Origin: Nostoc sp. KVJ3
GTDB taxonomy: Bacteria; Cyanobacteriota; Cyanobacteriia; Cyanobacteriales; Nostocaceae
Length of the DNA stretch: 64,000 bases
Assembly: GCF_026127265.1 (NCBI RefSeq)
Contig: NZ_WWFG01000001.1
Coordinates: 1,054,001 to 1,118,000, forward strand
Direction: 5' to 3'
The notes below the pieces were generated by a model. It saw only the letters and a list, made by a program, of their open reading frames with translations, did not search any database and was not told the DNA's origin. Shown one piece after another: positions 18,544 to 27,350 of this stretch. The position numbers were made by a program, and so were the translations under genes. Position 1 is the first letter of the stretch. Every line of letters starts with the position of its first letter.

Positions 18544-19185
18544 AAGAAAAATTTTCAAGGTGTGAATTTAACCGTTGCTGATGGACGGGCGGCGTTTTTG
18601 AATAAAACTGTTGATGCCTATGTGGCGATCGACCCGACGCTGATCAAGTTTCAACAAGAAGGAACGATCCGAGTGCTGCGGGATGCCCAGGGAGTTTGCT
18701 AGCAATACAGCAGATTGCGAGTTGGTGAGGTACAAAAATACCCCACCCTAACCCTCCCCTTATAAAGGGGAGGGAACTAGATTTCTTTTTCCCCCCAATA
18801 TATCGGGGGGATTAAGGGGGGTAATTCACCGTAGCCCCAAGCAGTACTTCATTTACTTGCAAAGTGCTGTAACGCTCTCCTCTTAAAAGTCATTCTGGAA
18901 GAGTACTATCAGGTGGGAGAGTGGGCGAATAAAAACAGGCTAAAGGCGGGTGAAATTCTTGCCCCGAACTTAAAGGTTGATGTGCCAACAATGGAAATCA
19001 TGCTCAAGAGGCGAAGCTACGATATGCGACCCATTAATGAGTCAGTATTGCAGACGCAACAGCAGATTGCTGATCTCTTGTACCAGTTAAAAATTGTGCC
19101 AAAACAAGTCAATATTCGAGAAGCAACCCTGACTGATCAGCAGTATGCAACCATCACACCGGATAGCATCAAAACTAAGGCTTAA
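18544..19185 (+). pseudogene. ABC-transporter solute-binding protein (SsuA/NrtA-like), broken by a repeat insertion
   Basis: Two frames encode adjacent parts of one periplasmic binding protein of the sulfonate/nitrate type. 18544-18702 reads NFQGVNLTVADGRAAF...YVAIDPTL...IRVLRDAQG and then hits TAG. From about 18876 to 19185 the reading resumes as VILEEYYQVGEWANKN...MLKRRSYDMRPI...PDSIKTKA. The missing joint (normally a few dozen residues) is replaced by palindrome-rich DNA at 18703-18875. The N-terminal half and signal peptide are gone. Family assignment is from remembered resemblance; the substrate is not determinable. Confidence 0.75.
18703..18875. repeat. Palindrome-rich insertion in the binding-protein pseudogene
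   Basis: It contains two hairpin-forming stretches: CCCTCCCCTTATAAAGGGGAGGG, split here as CCCTCCCC / GGGGAGGG, near 18752-18775, and CCCCCCAATATATCGGGGGG near 18793-18812 with a trailing GGGGGG. It interrupts the coding match exactly on both sides. Confidence 0.65.
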
Positions 19186-19191
19186 CCGATG

Positions 19192-19421
19192 CGATCGCAA
19201 AAGCTAACGAGGTATTAGGTGTAAACGTAGGCAGACCTAAGAAGTGCAAAAGTACAGAGGCGAGCAAAATCGTCGAAATCAGCGAATGGAGCAAGAACCG
19301 AAAACCCAGTCGTTCAAAGCACCATTACCATACGCAGGTAGCTGAGGAAGCCACTCGAAGGGGATTACCGACATTATCGCCAAGAAGTATAGGACGCATC
19401 TTGGAAGCTCAACCTCAATAG
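19192..19421 (+). pseudogene. Possible helix-turn-helix remnant of a transposase
   Basis: An uninterrupted frame of about 75 codons without a clear start encodes a basic segment (VGRPKKCKSTEASK) and then RRGLPTLSPRSIGRILEAQ. That resembles the second helix-turn-helix of IS630-type transposases, with nothing catalytic after it. It follows the binding-protein pseudogene directly. The call is weak. Confidence 0.3.
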
Positions 19422-19434
19422 AAAGAATTTTGAA

Positions 19435-19462
19435 CCTCGCATGACTAGAAGTCACGCGATTC
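19435..19462 (-). repeat. Right-end hairpin of the first IS200/IS605-type tnpB element
   Basis: On the minus strand, shortly after the tnpB stop, GAATCGCGTGACTTCTAGTC forms a stem (CGTGACTTCTAGTCATGCG) of the kind found at IS605-family right ends. GAGGTTCAA follows. Confidence 0.55.
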
Positions 19463-19905
19463 CTGCTTCAACGATCTCTGCCTGGAGTAATCCAGGACTT
19501 ACAAGTTCTCCACAGGCGTTTAGAGCATCCGGCGCACCGACGGCTGCTGTCAAAATTCTTAATCCTTCAGCCAAAATATTTAATGCTGCGTTTGTATCTC
19601 TCAAATTGTAATTATTACAACTAGGGCAAGACCATTCACGCAACTTTAAATCTTTAACCAATGGGTTAATGAAACCACAATGATTACAAGTCTGAGATGA
19701 AGGGTAAAATGTACCAACTTTCTGTAGGATTCTGTCATGCCAGTTAGCTTTGTATTCCAGCATGGCAACGAATTTAGACCAACTAGCGTCAGAAATGCTC
19801 ATGGCTAATTTGTGATTTTTAACCATGTTGGCAACTCGCAAATCTTCAATACAGATAATGCTGTTTTCTTTGATTAGGCGAGTCGAAAGTTTGTGCAGAA
19901 AGTCA
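19452..19905 (-). pseudogene. tnpB: TnpB (IS605 OrfB) C-terminal fragment
   Basis: The intact frame starts before the nominal Met: RDDFLHKLSTRLIKENSI, CIEDLRVANMVKN (RuvC-II Glu), zinc ribbon CNHCGF...CPSCNN, and RuvC-III DTNAALNIL. TnpB is an RNA-guided nuclease ancestor of Cas12, normally about 370-400 residues. Here only about 150 remain and the RuvC-I Asp is missing, so it cannot cut. The 5' joint falls at the stop codon of the small ORF 19910-20077. The right end of the element is kept. Confidence 0.8.
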
Positions 19906-19909
19906 TCTC

Positions 19910-20077
19910 TCAGAGCTGCTCTAACTCTTTCTCTACCTGTTCGAGTTTGGCTTCTAGCTCAACATTTTCTTGCTTCTGTTTCAGGTAGGCTTCATACCAA
20001 AAACTTGCCCCCATCTGCTCTGGTTCAAAGTCAGGGGCATTTATTAGGGTGGGCAGTAGTTGGTCGTTAATTGCCAT
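19910..20077 (-). CDS. Small coiled-coil protein, unknown
   Basis: A 55-residue ATG frame with AGGA about 5 bp upstream. It begins MAINDQLLPTLINAPDFEPE and ends in a Glu/Lys/Leu heptad-like tail (LEAKLEQVEKELEQL) that predicts a coiled coil. The stop lies immediately before the TnpB fragment, so the protein may be truncated by that event. I do not recognise the family. Confidence 0.35.
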   Translation of the reverse strand: MAINDQLLPTLINAPDFEPEQMGASFWYEAYLKQKQENVELEAKLEQVEKELEQL

Positions 20078-20249
20078 GTTCCTGATAATACAGTCCCTGT
20101 CAGTTTTTTGTCCATTCTCATTTAATGTTTCTTATTGCACTGACTAATTACTAACTTTCTTTAAGTCAGCGAAAAAGTTTTTATAGCGTTTACCAGTCTA
20201 ATGAAGTACACTAATTAAAATAAATCAGTGTATCTACTCAAGGGTAAAA

Positions 20250-20459
20250 ATGAAACCATATTCCCTCGACTTTCGCCAAAAAATATTTGATACATACTTG
20301 TCAGGTGGAATATCACAACGTCAATTAGCAAACAAATTTTGTGTCAGTTTAGGTTTTATTGAGAAATTACTAAAGCAATATAGAGAAACAGCAAGTATCG
20401 CTCCTAAAGTTAGGACAAATAAACGCTTTCTGCATTTTGATTACCGATATATTTCTTAA
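20250..20459 (+). pseudogene. IS630-type transposase N-terminal fragment
   Basis: 69 residues: YSLDFRQKIFDTYLSGGISQ, then RQLANKFCVSLGFIEKLLKQY is the N-terminal helix-turn-helix typical of IS630-family transposases (MKPYS-DFR start). The DDE domain is absent and the frame ends in unrelated A+T-rich DNA, so it is a dead scrap. Confidence 0.65.
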
Positions 20460-20596
20460 CTGTAATAATTTTACGATTTAATACAACAAGATAAAGAAAT
20501 TTGAATAAACCATAATAGTATGCCGTTCACTTTGATAAAACAAAAACATACCCGGATTAGAATATCAGTAAAAAACGATATCTAAAAGCCATGTAT

Positions 20597-21076
20597 CTAC
20601 TTTCCAAAAGTCCAAGTATTAGTTTCGTTTAATTCCAATTCTTCAAAACAGTTAGCAAAACCCGTAAAGTGGAAACATCTTAGCGGCATCCGAGATATTA
20701 ATAGTAAAGAAAAATTTTCTAGTTTAGCTAACTGTTGTAATCTCAATAAATCATTGCTAAAACTATCACCAACAAAGTGCAATCTATCAAAATTATCAAT
20801 CACAAGTAGTCTATTTAATCCATCAGATAATTCGCTTACTATATTTTGCCAATCCTGCTGGTAGTACAAATCAAAACTCATAGGAATAACATCAAAGAGA
20901 TGAGCCACACTAAAAGGATATTCAAGATTGAGATAAACAGACCTGAAAGTAATATCTTTAAGTAAACAGTTTTTAACAGTAAAAGTCTTACCAATATCCT
21001 GTTTACCCCATAAATTAACATTCTTGCCTGCATTTAGTTTACCAATCAACCAAGTATATTCTTTATAACGTAACAT
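20597..21076 (-). CDS. P-loop ATPase-like protein, unknown
   Basis: 159 residues with a Walker A-like NLWGKQDIGKTFTVKN (about 20-35) and a Walker B-like RLLVIDNFDRL (about 90-100). This resembles STAND/Orc1-type small AAA modules. Sensor and C-terminal domains are missing, so it may be a partial gene. It lies 38 bp downstream of the truncated frame at 21115-21488 on the same strand, probably co-transcribed. No function can be assigned. Confidence 0.5.
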   Translation of the reverse strand: MLRYKEYTWLIGKLNAGKNVNLWGKQDIGKTFTVKNCLLKDITFRSVYLNLEYPFSVAHLFDVIPMSFDLYYQQDWQNIVSELSDGLNRLLVIDNFDRLHFVGDSFSNDLLRLQQLAKLENFSLLLISRMPLRCFHFTGFANCFEELELNETNTWTFGK

Positions 21077-21114
21077 TACTATTATCCTTTAGATAAACTA
21101 CAAGTGGTTTGAGA

Positions 21115-21488
21115 TTAAATGTGTAATTTTTTGATGTGTCTTTCTAAACTTTTTCTAGAAAATTGGTTAGATACAATAAAATTATCTAATAAAAAATCAG
21201 GTGATTGTGAAAGTCTTAACAGCACACCATCATCACCACTACTACGATGATAGTAATGTACAACAGGTGATTGGATAACTGTCAGGTTATCGTTACGAAT
21301 TGCTCGTCCTGTAACCAGCCCATCCATGATAAATTTAGCGGCAGCAGCTACATTATCACTATCTCGTGCAAAATTTTTGAGATACCAATGAAATTCAATC
21401 CAAACTGTACTATCCAAACAAAATTCACATTCTCTAACAAATTCACCAATTAAGTTTGTCCAGTACTTCTTAAGTTCAGCACTTGCTT
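21115..21488 (-). pseudogene. C-terminal part of an unidentified gene cut by ISAs1
   Basis: The frame is open from the left end of the ISAs1 element to a stop at 21115: ASAELKKYWTNLIGEFVREC...FHWYLKNFARDSDNVAAAAKF...RKSLERHIKKLHI. No family recognised. It may be the 3' part of the gene whose 5' part ends at the other side of the IS (22918-23353). The two frames are compatible with that, but the flanking 10-mers agree only partly. Confidence 0.5.
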
Positions 21489-21491
21489 GCC

Positions 21492-22917
21492 CAGGGTAAG
21501 CGCATCTAATTTGGTATAAAGAAAACTTGACAAGTTCTAGAAGATAGTATTAATGAATGTGTAAAAAATAGACTTGACGACCGAGCAAGATCAATGAGAT
21601 GAATTCAATTACTCGATTGAAAATCTCCTGGAGCCAAATTGATGTCAGAGGGCTTTGAAACTAAATCTGCTGATAGTGTCAAAAATACTCGTTGTCAGCC
21701 AAAATCAAGAAAAATAGCAGACATTGGCAGTATTCAACAAAGTCTAGTTGAGCATTTCTCGGATATCAAAGACAAGAGAGTAGAGCGGACGAAGAAACAT
21801 CAATTCACAGATATCTTAGTCATCGCAATTTTAGCAATCATAGCTGGAGCACAAGGGTGGGAAGACATCGAGAATTATGGCATCAGCAAGCAAACATGGT
21901 TAGAAGAGTTTCTGGCATTACCAAATGGTATTCCCTCAGATGATACATTTCGACGAGTGTTTGAGTTGATCGACCCAGAAGCATTAAATCGATGTTTCTT
22001 GAGATGGGTAGAAACCCTAATCACAAACATGGGAGGAGAAATTATCCCCATAGATGGAAAGACAATTAGGGGTTCTTATGACCGCAATCAAGGTCAAAGC
22101 GCACTCCACCTTATAAGTGCCTGGGCGAGTGAGCACAGTTTAGTGTTGGCACAAGTGAAAGTAGAAGATAAATCCAATGAAATCACCGCCATTCCAGCAC
22201 TGTTAGAAATGCTAGACATCTCTGGCTGTATCATCACCATTGATGCAATGGGAACACAAACCGAAATTGCCAAACAGATTATCGCCAAAAAAGCTGATTA
22301 TGTCCTGGCACTGAAAGCCAACCATCCCATGCTCTATTCTCAAGTCAAAGAATGGTTTGACAAAGCGCAAGCAGAGCAATTTTCGGGGATTAATGTTAGT
22401 TATGACAAACGGATTGAAAAAGCACATCATCGCACGGAAATTCGTGAAGTTTGGACTGTACCCATTGCGGCTATCGGTGAGCTTTATCAACCCAAATTAT
22501 GGGCAGGTTTGCAATCTCTAGTTATGGTTGTCCGTGTTCGTCATCTTTGGAATAAAACTACTCGTGAGGTTCAGTTTTATCTCACTTCTTTAAACAGTGA
22601 TGCTCAAATTATCGGTCGGGCTATCCGAAAACACTGGGGCATTGAAAACGAGGCTCACTGGACTCTCGACTGTACTTTTGCAGAAGACGCTTGTCGCATT
22701 CGTTCTTTCCACAGTCCCCAAAATTTTGCTCTTTTACGACGCTTCGCTCTCAATGCTCTTAACCGTGAACAGACCTACAAACGTAGTCTTCGTCAAAAAA
22801 TGAAACGCACCGCTATGGATAACAATTATATGATTCAGGTTCTCAGTTGTTTCATTGACAATACTTTAGATTCTTCTGATTCCTTGTGTCAAGCCTGATT
22901 GAGATGCTCTTACCCTG
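21492..22917 (+). mobile_element. ISAs1-family insertion sequence
   Basis: Terminal inverted repeats CAGGGTAAGCGCATCT (left) and CAGGGTAAGAGCATCT (right, complement) bound a 1426-bp element with one transposase. No exact target duplication: the flanks read GGCGAGTACA and GGCAAGCAAG on the minus strand, only partly alike. Confidence 0.85.
21642..22898 (+). CDS. ISAs1-family transposase (DDE)
   Basis: About 418 residues, full family length. N-terminal DUF4372-like part SIQQSLVEHFSDIKDKRVER, then HQFTDILVIAILAIIAGA, GIPSDDTFRRVFELIDPE, catalytic IPIDGKTIRGSYDR (first Asp), ITIDAMGTQTEIAKQI (second Asp) and RKHWGIENEAHWTLD (Glu), ending before the right repeat. All catalytic acids are present, so the element could be active. 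The ATG at 21642 follows a TTG. The gene lies wholly between the terminal repeats. Confidence 0.92.
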   Translation: MSEGFETKSADSVKNTRCQPKSRKIADIGSIQQSLVEHFSDIKDKRVERTKKHQFTDILVIAILAIIAGAQGWEDIENYGISKQTWLEEFLALPNGIPSDDTFRRVFELIDPEALNRCFLRWVETLITNMGGEIIPIDGKTIRGSYDRNQGQSALHLISAWASEHSLVLAQVKVEDKSNEITAIPALLEMLDISGCIITIDAMGTQTEIAKQIIAKKADYVLALKANHPMLYSQVKEWFDKAQAEQFSGINVSYDKRIEKAHHRTEIREVWTVPIAAIGELYQPKLWAGLQSLVMVVRVRHLWNKTTREVQFYLTSLNSDAQIIGRAIRKHWGIENEAHWTLDCTFAEDACRIRSFHSPQNFALLRRFALNALNREQTYKRSLRQKMKRTAMDNNYMIQVLSCFIDNTLDSSDSLCQA

Positions 22918-23353
22918 TATGTACTCGCCCTAACCCAGAAACACTAGAACGAGGAGAAAATTGGACTACATTCTTAGCAGAAAACTCGCTATTTAATCTC
23001 ATACTAGGAGTAGGTGATACCGGGGGCATTAAAGAAGGCTGAATGTCAGTATCAGAAACACCAACATGAAGTTGTTGATTGCCGGGATTAGGCAAGTTAT
23101 CAGACACTTCATCTGTTTCTTCAATTGCATTGTTATAGTCAGAAATTCCCCAGCCCAAAAAACAAGCAAACCCAGCCAGAAATATAACTGCACTCATCCA
23201 ATGCACTCCTGAATTGGGAGATGGCATCATCTCGACCGTCGTGCGAGTTGAACCTTCAAGGGTAGTACGAATAGGGGTACGTTTGACTGCCGCTACAACG
23301 TTGAGCGAACACAAAGCTATGCAAATTATCGCAGCAGCAAACTTGACATACAT
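22918..23353 (-). pseudogene. Membrane-anchored/secreted protein, 3' end cut by ISAs1
   Basis: About 145 residues. An N-terminal hydrophobic signal-like segment (VKFAAAIICIALCSLNVVAA), a second membrane helix (about 52-70, MSAVIFLAGFACFLGWGI) and a Pro/Ser-rich tail. The stop TAA belongs to the IS right end (ACAGGGTAA), so the native C-terminus is lost. It starts 4 bp after the upstream gene stop, showing an operon. Function unknown. The two membrane segments suggest an envelope or secretion component, which is a guess. Confidence 0.5.
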
Positions 23354-23357
23354 GACA

Positions 23358-24049
23358 TCATCCCCTCGATTTATTAACAGGCTGTTTATTAGGAACTGGC
23401 TGAGGTAATTGCTTCTTCATTTGTTGGATATACATCCGCCTTTGCTCCTCCCTCTGGTGTATTCTCTCGCGGATGTCTGCCACCTGTGCCATCTGCTCTA
23501 CTGGGTCTAAATATCCCCGCGCCCGTAACAGCTGTGCCTGTGCAAGGGAATATGGTTCTTGAGCATTCTTAATCTGAATTAGCATTTGATTCAGATCAAC
23601 TGATGGTTGAGATTCCAAGTTTTGAGCGTAATCAATCGCCTCTAATTTACCCAAAATCAAAACAGCAGCAGCCCCGGTTGATATCTTCTCCTCAACTTTC
23701 GTACCATCGGTTTTGCGGTACCCCCAGTAAAAAGTATTATTTCCAGAAGCCGCTTCTAGTAAAACATCCAGTGAGTTGAATTTAACTATCTCCAGTGCCG
23801 GCATATAGTGAAGGCGATAAAACCCAGATTTCTCATTAGCCTGCATTCTGGATATTTCACCCCGCAATTGCTGTCCCCACAATGCCGCCGCCAACTGTCG
23901 CCAGCCCGTAAGAGTAGGCGCACCCTCGGCTGAGGAGTAACTGGAAAGATGGTCTATATTGTAGTCAGTACGGGAAAGCTTTTCTAAGTACACTTCCCGA
24001 ATTTGGGAAACTTGCGCCTTTACCTGTTGTACCTCCGATATTTGATTAC
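23358..24049 (-). pseudogene. C-terminal part of an unidentified coiled-coil protein, 5' cut by an IS
   Basis: The frame is open from the left end of the 24050-25972 element: ISEVQQVKAQVSQIREVYLE, then LTGWRQLAAALWGQQLRGE, ending in a basic Gln-rich tail (REEQRRMYIQQMKKQLPQP). The N-terminus is missing. I do not recognise it. Gene order with the downstream membrane protein suggests a former plasmid- or secretion-related operon, without proof. Confidence 0.45.
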
Positions 24050-25972
24050 GGGAGCAATGCGATTTTGTGAGGTCTGGTCAAAAACAAGCGATCGCTAATC
24101 ACTTCTTACGTATTAACTAAATATTTGATACACTAATATTAGTAATATTAAGTAGAAATACAACCTGTACCAAAAACGAGATTTCTGTAAATTGTTGCGA
24201 CTATAAAAAAGGTAAAATTTCCTTTCAGGAATAGTTTTGAAATAGGAAGTATCTACCTTTATGGAAAAAAACATATCTGCGAATCTAAATTTCGCTGATT
24301 CATTATCAGATTTTCAAGAGGATGTTACAAAACTTTTAGATTTTAAAAATATCGAGGAATGGTCTGGAAGAATAGTTAAAGAAACAGAAGAAAAAATCAG
24401 ACAGGCTGCGTTAGTTTTAGCAGGTCAATGTATTGCCATATTATTGCATAAGCTTTCTCAATCAGAGTCAGCTCATAAAACAGCAATTAATCAAACCAAA
24501 GGTTGGTGGCATACCGACACGCGAAAACATGGTTATACGAAGAGGGAAATATTAACAGTAGGTAATGTTGTAGTAAGCCTCAAATTACCATACGTTGTTC
24601 AAAAAAAAGAAAAAAAAGCGAAGAATAAATCTACTCATGTTGGATTCTGTCCCTTGTTAAAATGGTTAGGAATGTCAGAGGGACTAACTCCATTAGTTTG
24701 GTCAGATATTGCTGTTAGGTGGTGCCATAGCTAGTTCTTTTGAAGCTGCACATACAATCCTGGACGATTGGGGAATTAATATTAGTGTTAAACGAATTGA
24801 ACGATTGACATATAAATTTGGTCAAATCGGCATCGATTTACGTCAAACTAAAATATCTAACTTGCAACAAGGGAAATTACCTGATGGGAATATACTTAAA
24901 GACCAGAGGGTTGTAATTGCTGTAGATGGTGGTAGGAGTAAAATTAGGATTAATAAAAAAGGTAGAAAAAATCCCAAAACAAACAAGCATGGCTTTATAG
25001 GGGAATGGGTTGAGCCAAAATTAGTAACAATTTATGTGGTTGATGAACAGGGAAAAAAAGTCAAAAGTAACGAGATCCAGATTGTAAATGATGGCACTTA
25101 TGAAGACTATAAAGGCTTTTTACCAATTTTAGAAATGCATCTGATTAGTTTAGGAATTAGTCAAGCAAAACAAGTTTTATTAATTGCTGACGGTGCTGAA
25201 TGGATTTGGAAACATATTCCACCTCTTTTAAAAAAAATGAAATCTCCCGATGCGACTTATCAATTATTTGATTTTTACCATGTTAATGAGCGACTACAGA
25301 AATTTGCTGATGTAGCGTTTAGTGATGATAAGGAGCGGAATAATTGGTTTAAAAAAGCACGGAGAAATTTAAAAAAAAGTAATGCTATGACCATAATTAG
25401 GCAGATGGATGAATTTATCTTTGAAGCCACGGGAGAGCGTTGTAAAACTATGGTTATACAGAGAAATTACCTTTTACGTGCCTATCGTGAAAGGCGTTTA
25501 AATTACGCTAAGATACTAGACCAAAAACTACCAATAGGTAGTGGGGCAATTGAGAGTTTAATCCGTCAAGTTGTCAACTTAAGAATCAAGGGTAATAGTA
25601 AATTTTGGTTGAAAGAAAATGCAGAAATTATCTTACATCTGCGTTGTCAATGGGTAGCTGGAAGTTGGGATAATTTTTGTACTTTTATCTTTAATTCCTT
25701 TATTAAACCTCAAACTGCTTGATAAATTTTATACTTTAATCCTGTCTTTAATTTCTTCTTGAGATAATTAATACTCAGTATAAAAGACTGATTGCAGATA
25801 TTTTTAAACATAATTGTCAAATGACTTGCTAGCAATCTTTGTGAGATATCTCATCAAGATTAATTCTCATGTAAATCAGTATTTTATTTGCAAATAAAAT
25901 CACCTTGTACCTAAATATAATTTTTAGCGATCGCTTGTTTTTGACCAGACCTCACAAAATCGCATTGCTCCC
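24050..25972 (+). mobile_element. ISKra4-like element with 49-bp perfect terminal inverted repeats
   Basis: The sequence GGGAGCAATGCGATTTTGTG... to ...GCGATCGCTAA at 24050-24098 is repeated as its exact reverse complement at 25924-25972. Between them lies one frameshifted transposase. No target duplication: the left flank is an unknown minus-strand gene and the right flank is the middle of tnpB, so DNA was lost or rearranged at one side. Confidence 0.8.
24261..25722 (+). pseudogene. ISKra4-like transposase, one frameshift
   Basis: Two overlapping frames (24261-24734 and about 24709-25722) form one protein of about 487 residues. Part one ends LTPLVWSDIAVRWCHS. Part two continues GGAIASSFEAAHTILDDWG, IAVDGGRSKIRI (first Asp), LLIADGAEWIWKHIPPLL (second Asp), DFYHVNERL and LPIGSGAIESLIRQVV (Glu). 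One extra base near 24718 causes the shift. No slippery A-run is present at that point, so programmed frameshifting is unlikely. The family name is from the motifs; ISLre2-like is the alternative. Confidence 0.75.
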
Positions 25973-25974
25973 CT

Positions 25975-26726
25975 TAAATTTCTACCAGATTGAGCAGATT
26001 AAACGAGTCAGACTGGTTAGACGGGCTGATGGTTACTATGCTCAGTTCTGTGTAGATGTTGATCGTAGAGAAGAGATCGAACCATCTAAAACCACGATTG
26101 GCTTAGATGTTGGTTTGAATCATTTCTATACCGATAGTAATGGTCAAGTTGTAGACAATCCTCGCTATCTTAGAAAATCAGAGCGGCAACTAAAAAAGTT
26201 GCAACGCAAAGTTTCTAAGCGTAAGAAAGGATCTGCTAATCGGAAAAAAACTATAAAGCAGTTAGCGAAAAAACATTTGCAAGTATCAAGGCAGCGTAAA
26301 GACTTTGCAGTTAAGACAGCAAGGTGCGTAGTTCGGTCTAACGACCTCATTGCCTATGAAAATTTGCAAGTGCGGAACATGGTTAAAAATCACAAATTAG
26401 CTAAGTCAATCAGTGATGTAAGTTGGTCAATGTTTCGAGATTGGGTTGAGTATTTTGGTAAGGTGTTTGGTAAAGTCACGGTTGCCGTGCCGCCTCACTG
26501 TACAAGTCAAAACTGCTCACATTGCGGTAAGCAAGTCATTAAAACATTGAGCCAGAGAACCCATTGCTGTTTGCATTGTGGTACTGTATTAGACCGTGAC
26601 GCGAACGCAGCTCTGAATATTTTAGCTAGTGGTCTAAATAGGGTAGGGCATACCCAAATTAACGCCTGTGGAGAGTTCGACCTCTGCCAAGTTGATGTAA
26701 GTCTGCTTGGTAAGTTGTCTCACTGA
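25975..26726 (+). pseudogene. tnpB: TnpB (IS605 OrfB), N-terminus removed by the ISKra4-like element
   Basis: From the IS end the frame reads FYQIEQIKRVRLVRRADGYY, RuvC-I IGLDVGLNHF (Asp), Arg/Lys-rich helix, IAYENLQVRNMVKNHK (Glu), zinc ribbon CSHCGK...CLHCG and RuvC-III DRDANAALNIL, to a stop at 26726. All three RuvC acids are present, but about the first 130 residues, including the RNA/TAM-recognition lobe, are missing. TnpB normally reads its omega-RNA from its own 3' end. The right end here is intact, so a guide-like RNA could still be made. Confidence 0.85.
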
Positions 26727-26763
26727 ATCAGGAATCCCCGTCGCTTTTAGCGCGGGGGGTGTC
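26727..26763 (+). repeat. IS605-type right-end hairpin
   Basis: After the tnpB stop, AATCCCCGTCGCTTTTAGCG and then CGGGG form the classic right-end stem-loop, followed by GTCAA. It would be the scaffold 3' end of an omega-RNA. The next bases (from 26764) are the 3' end of the HNH gene. Confidence 0.65.
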
Positions 26764-27349
26764 AATCTTGTTGAGAAATAGCCTGCTGCTGTTTCTTTAC
26801 TGCGCGCGCTATCAGAGGAGCTTTTTTTTCTAATCCTTGTAGAGTCAAATCTCCATCCAAATAAAGTTGATACCATTGTTGACGCTGGCGCAGGACTCTT
26901 TCATCATCCCGTAACCGCAACCGTTCCAAAGTAAATTCTGCCTTTTGACGTTGTTGCGGAGGAACTTTATCTGTTAATACTAATTGTAGGGAAGGAAGTA
27001 AAATTTCAAACCAATCTTCTCCCAAATCCAAAGGGTCAAGTACCTGGTCATCAAGCGTACCTTTACTACTGTTTATCCAAGCAGAAGCAAAGCGTAAATT
27101 GCTCCATTCATAAGCTAAATCGCGATAATTTTCACGGCTGCGATAATGATCTACTGTACCAACTGGTTCATACATAACGCTATAGCCACACAGATTATTA
27201 AATCCATCAGCTAAATAACTTTTGAAAGGCGACCAATAATCTCTGGTTCCTTTTTTAGGGGTTGGATTTTTTGTCAACCAAGCATTTCCCGGTTGTCGCA
27301 CTTTTTTATCAAAATCAGGTGGTTCTGGAGGAGGATTAAATGGCATCAT
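26762..27349 (-). CDS. HNH-family protein, PtuB-like (TIGR02646-like)
   Basis: 195 residues. An HNH-like core sits at about 52-100: NNLCGYSVMYEPVGTVDHYR, then AYEWSNLRFASAWINSSKG, with the DH pair and the asparagine of the fold. The usual second Cys pairs of PtuB (CxxC and CxxCN) are replaced (CGYS; SAWIN), so zinc binding may be lost. The C-terminal half is helical and Gln-rich. It follows the AAA ATPase on the same strand, which matches the PtuA-PtuB (Septu) order in which the HNH protein cuts nucleic acid under ATPase control. The stop codon touches the right end of the neighbouring tnpB element. Septu membership is inference from the pair. Confidence 0.65.
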   Translation of the reverse strand: MMPFNPPPEPPDFDKKVRQPGNAWLTKNPTPKKGTRDYWSPFKSYLADGFNNLCGYSVMYEPVGTVDHYRSRENYRDLAYEWSNLRFASAWINSSKGTLDDQVLDPLDLGEDWFEILLPSLQLVLTDKVPPQQRQKAEFTLERLRLRDDERVLRQRQQWYQLYLDGDLTLQGLEKKAPLIARAVKKQQQAISQQD

Positions 27350-27350
27350 T

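Noticed and set aside
24700..24735. Programmed frameshift in the ISKra4-like transposase
   Set aside because: No slippery run or stimulatory structure at the crossing point; one surplus base explains it.
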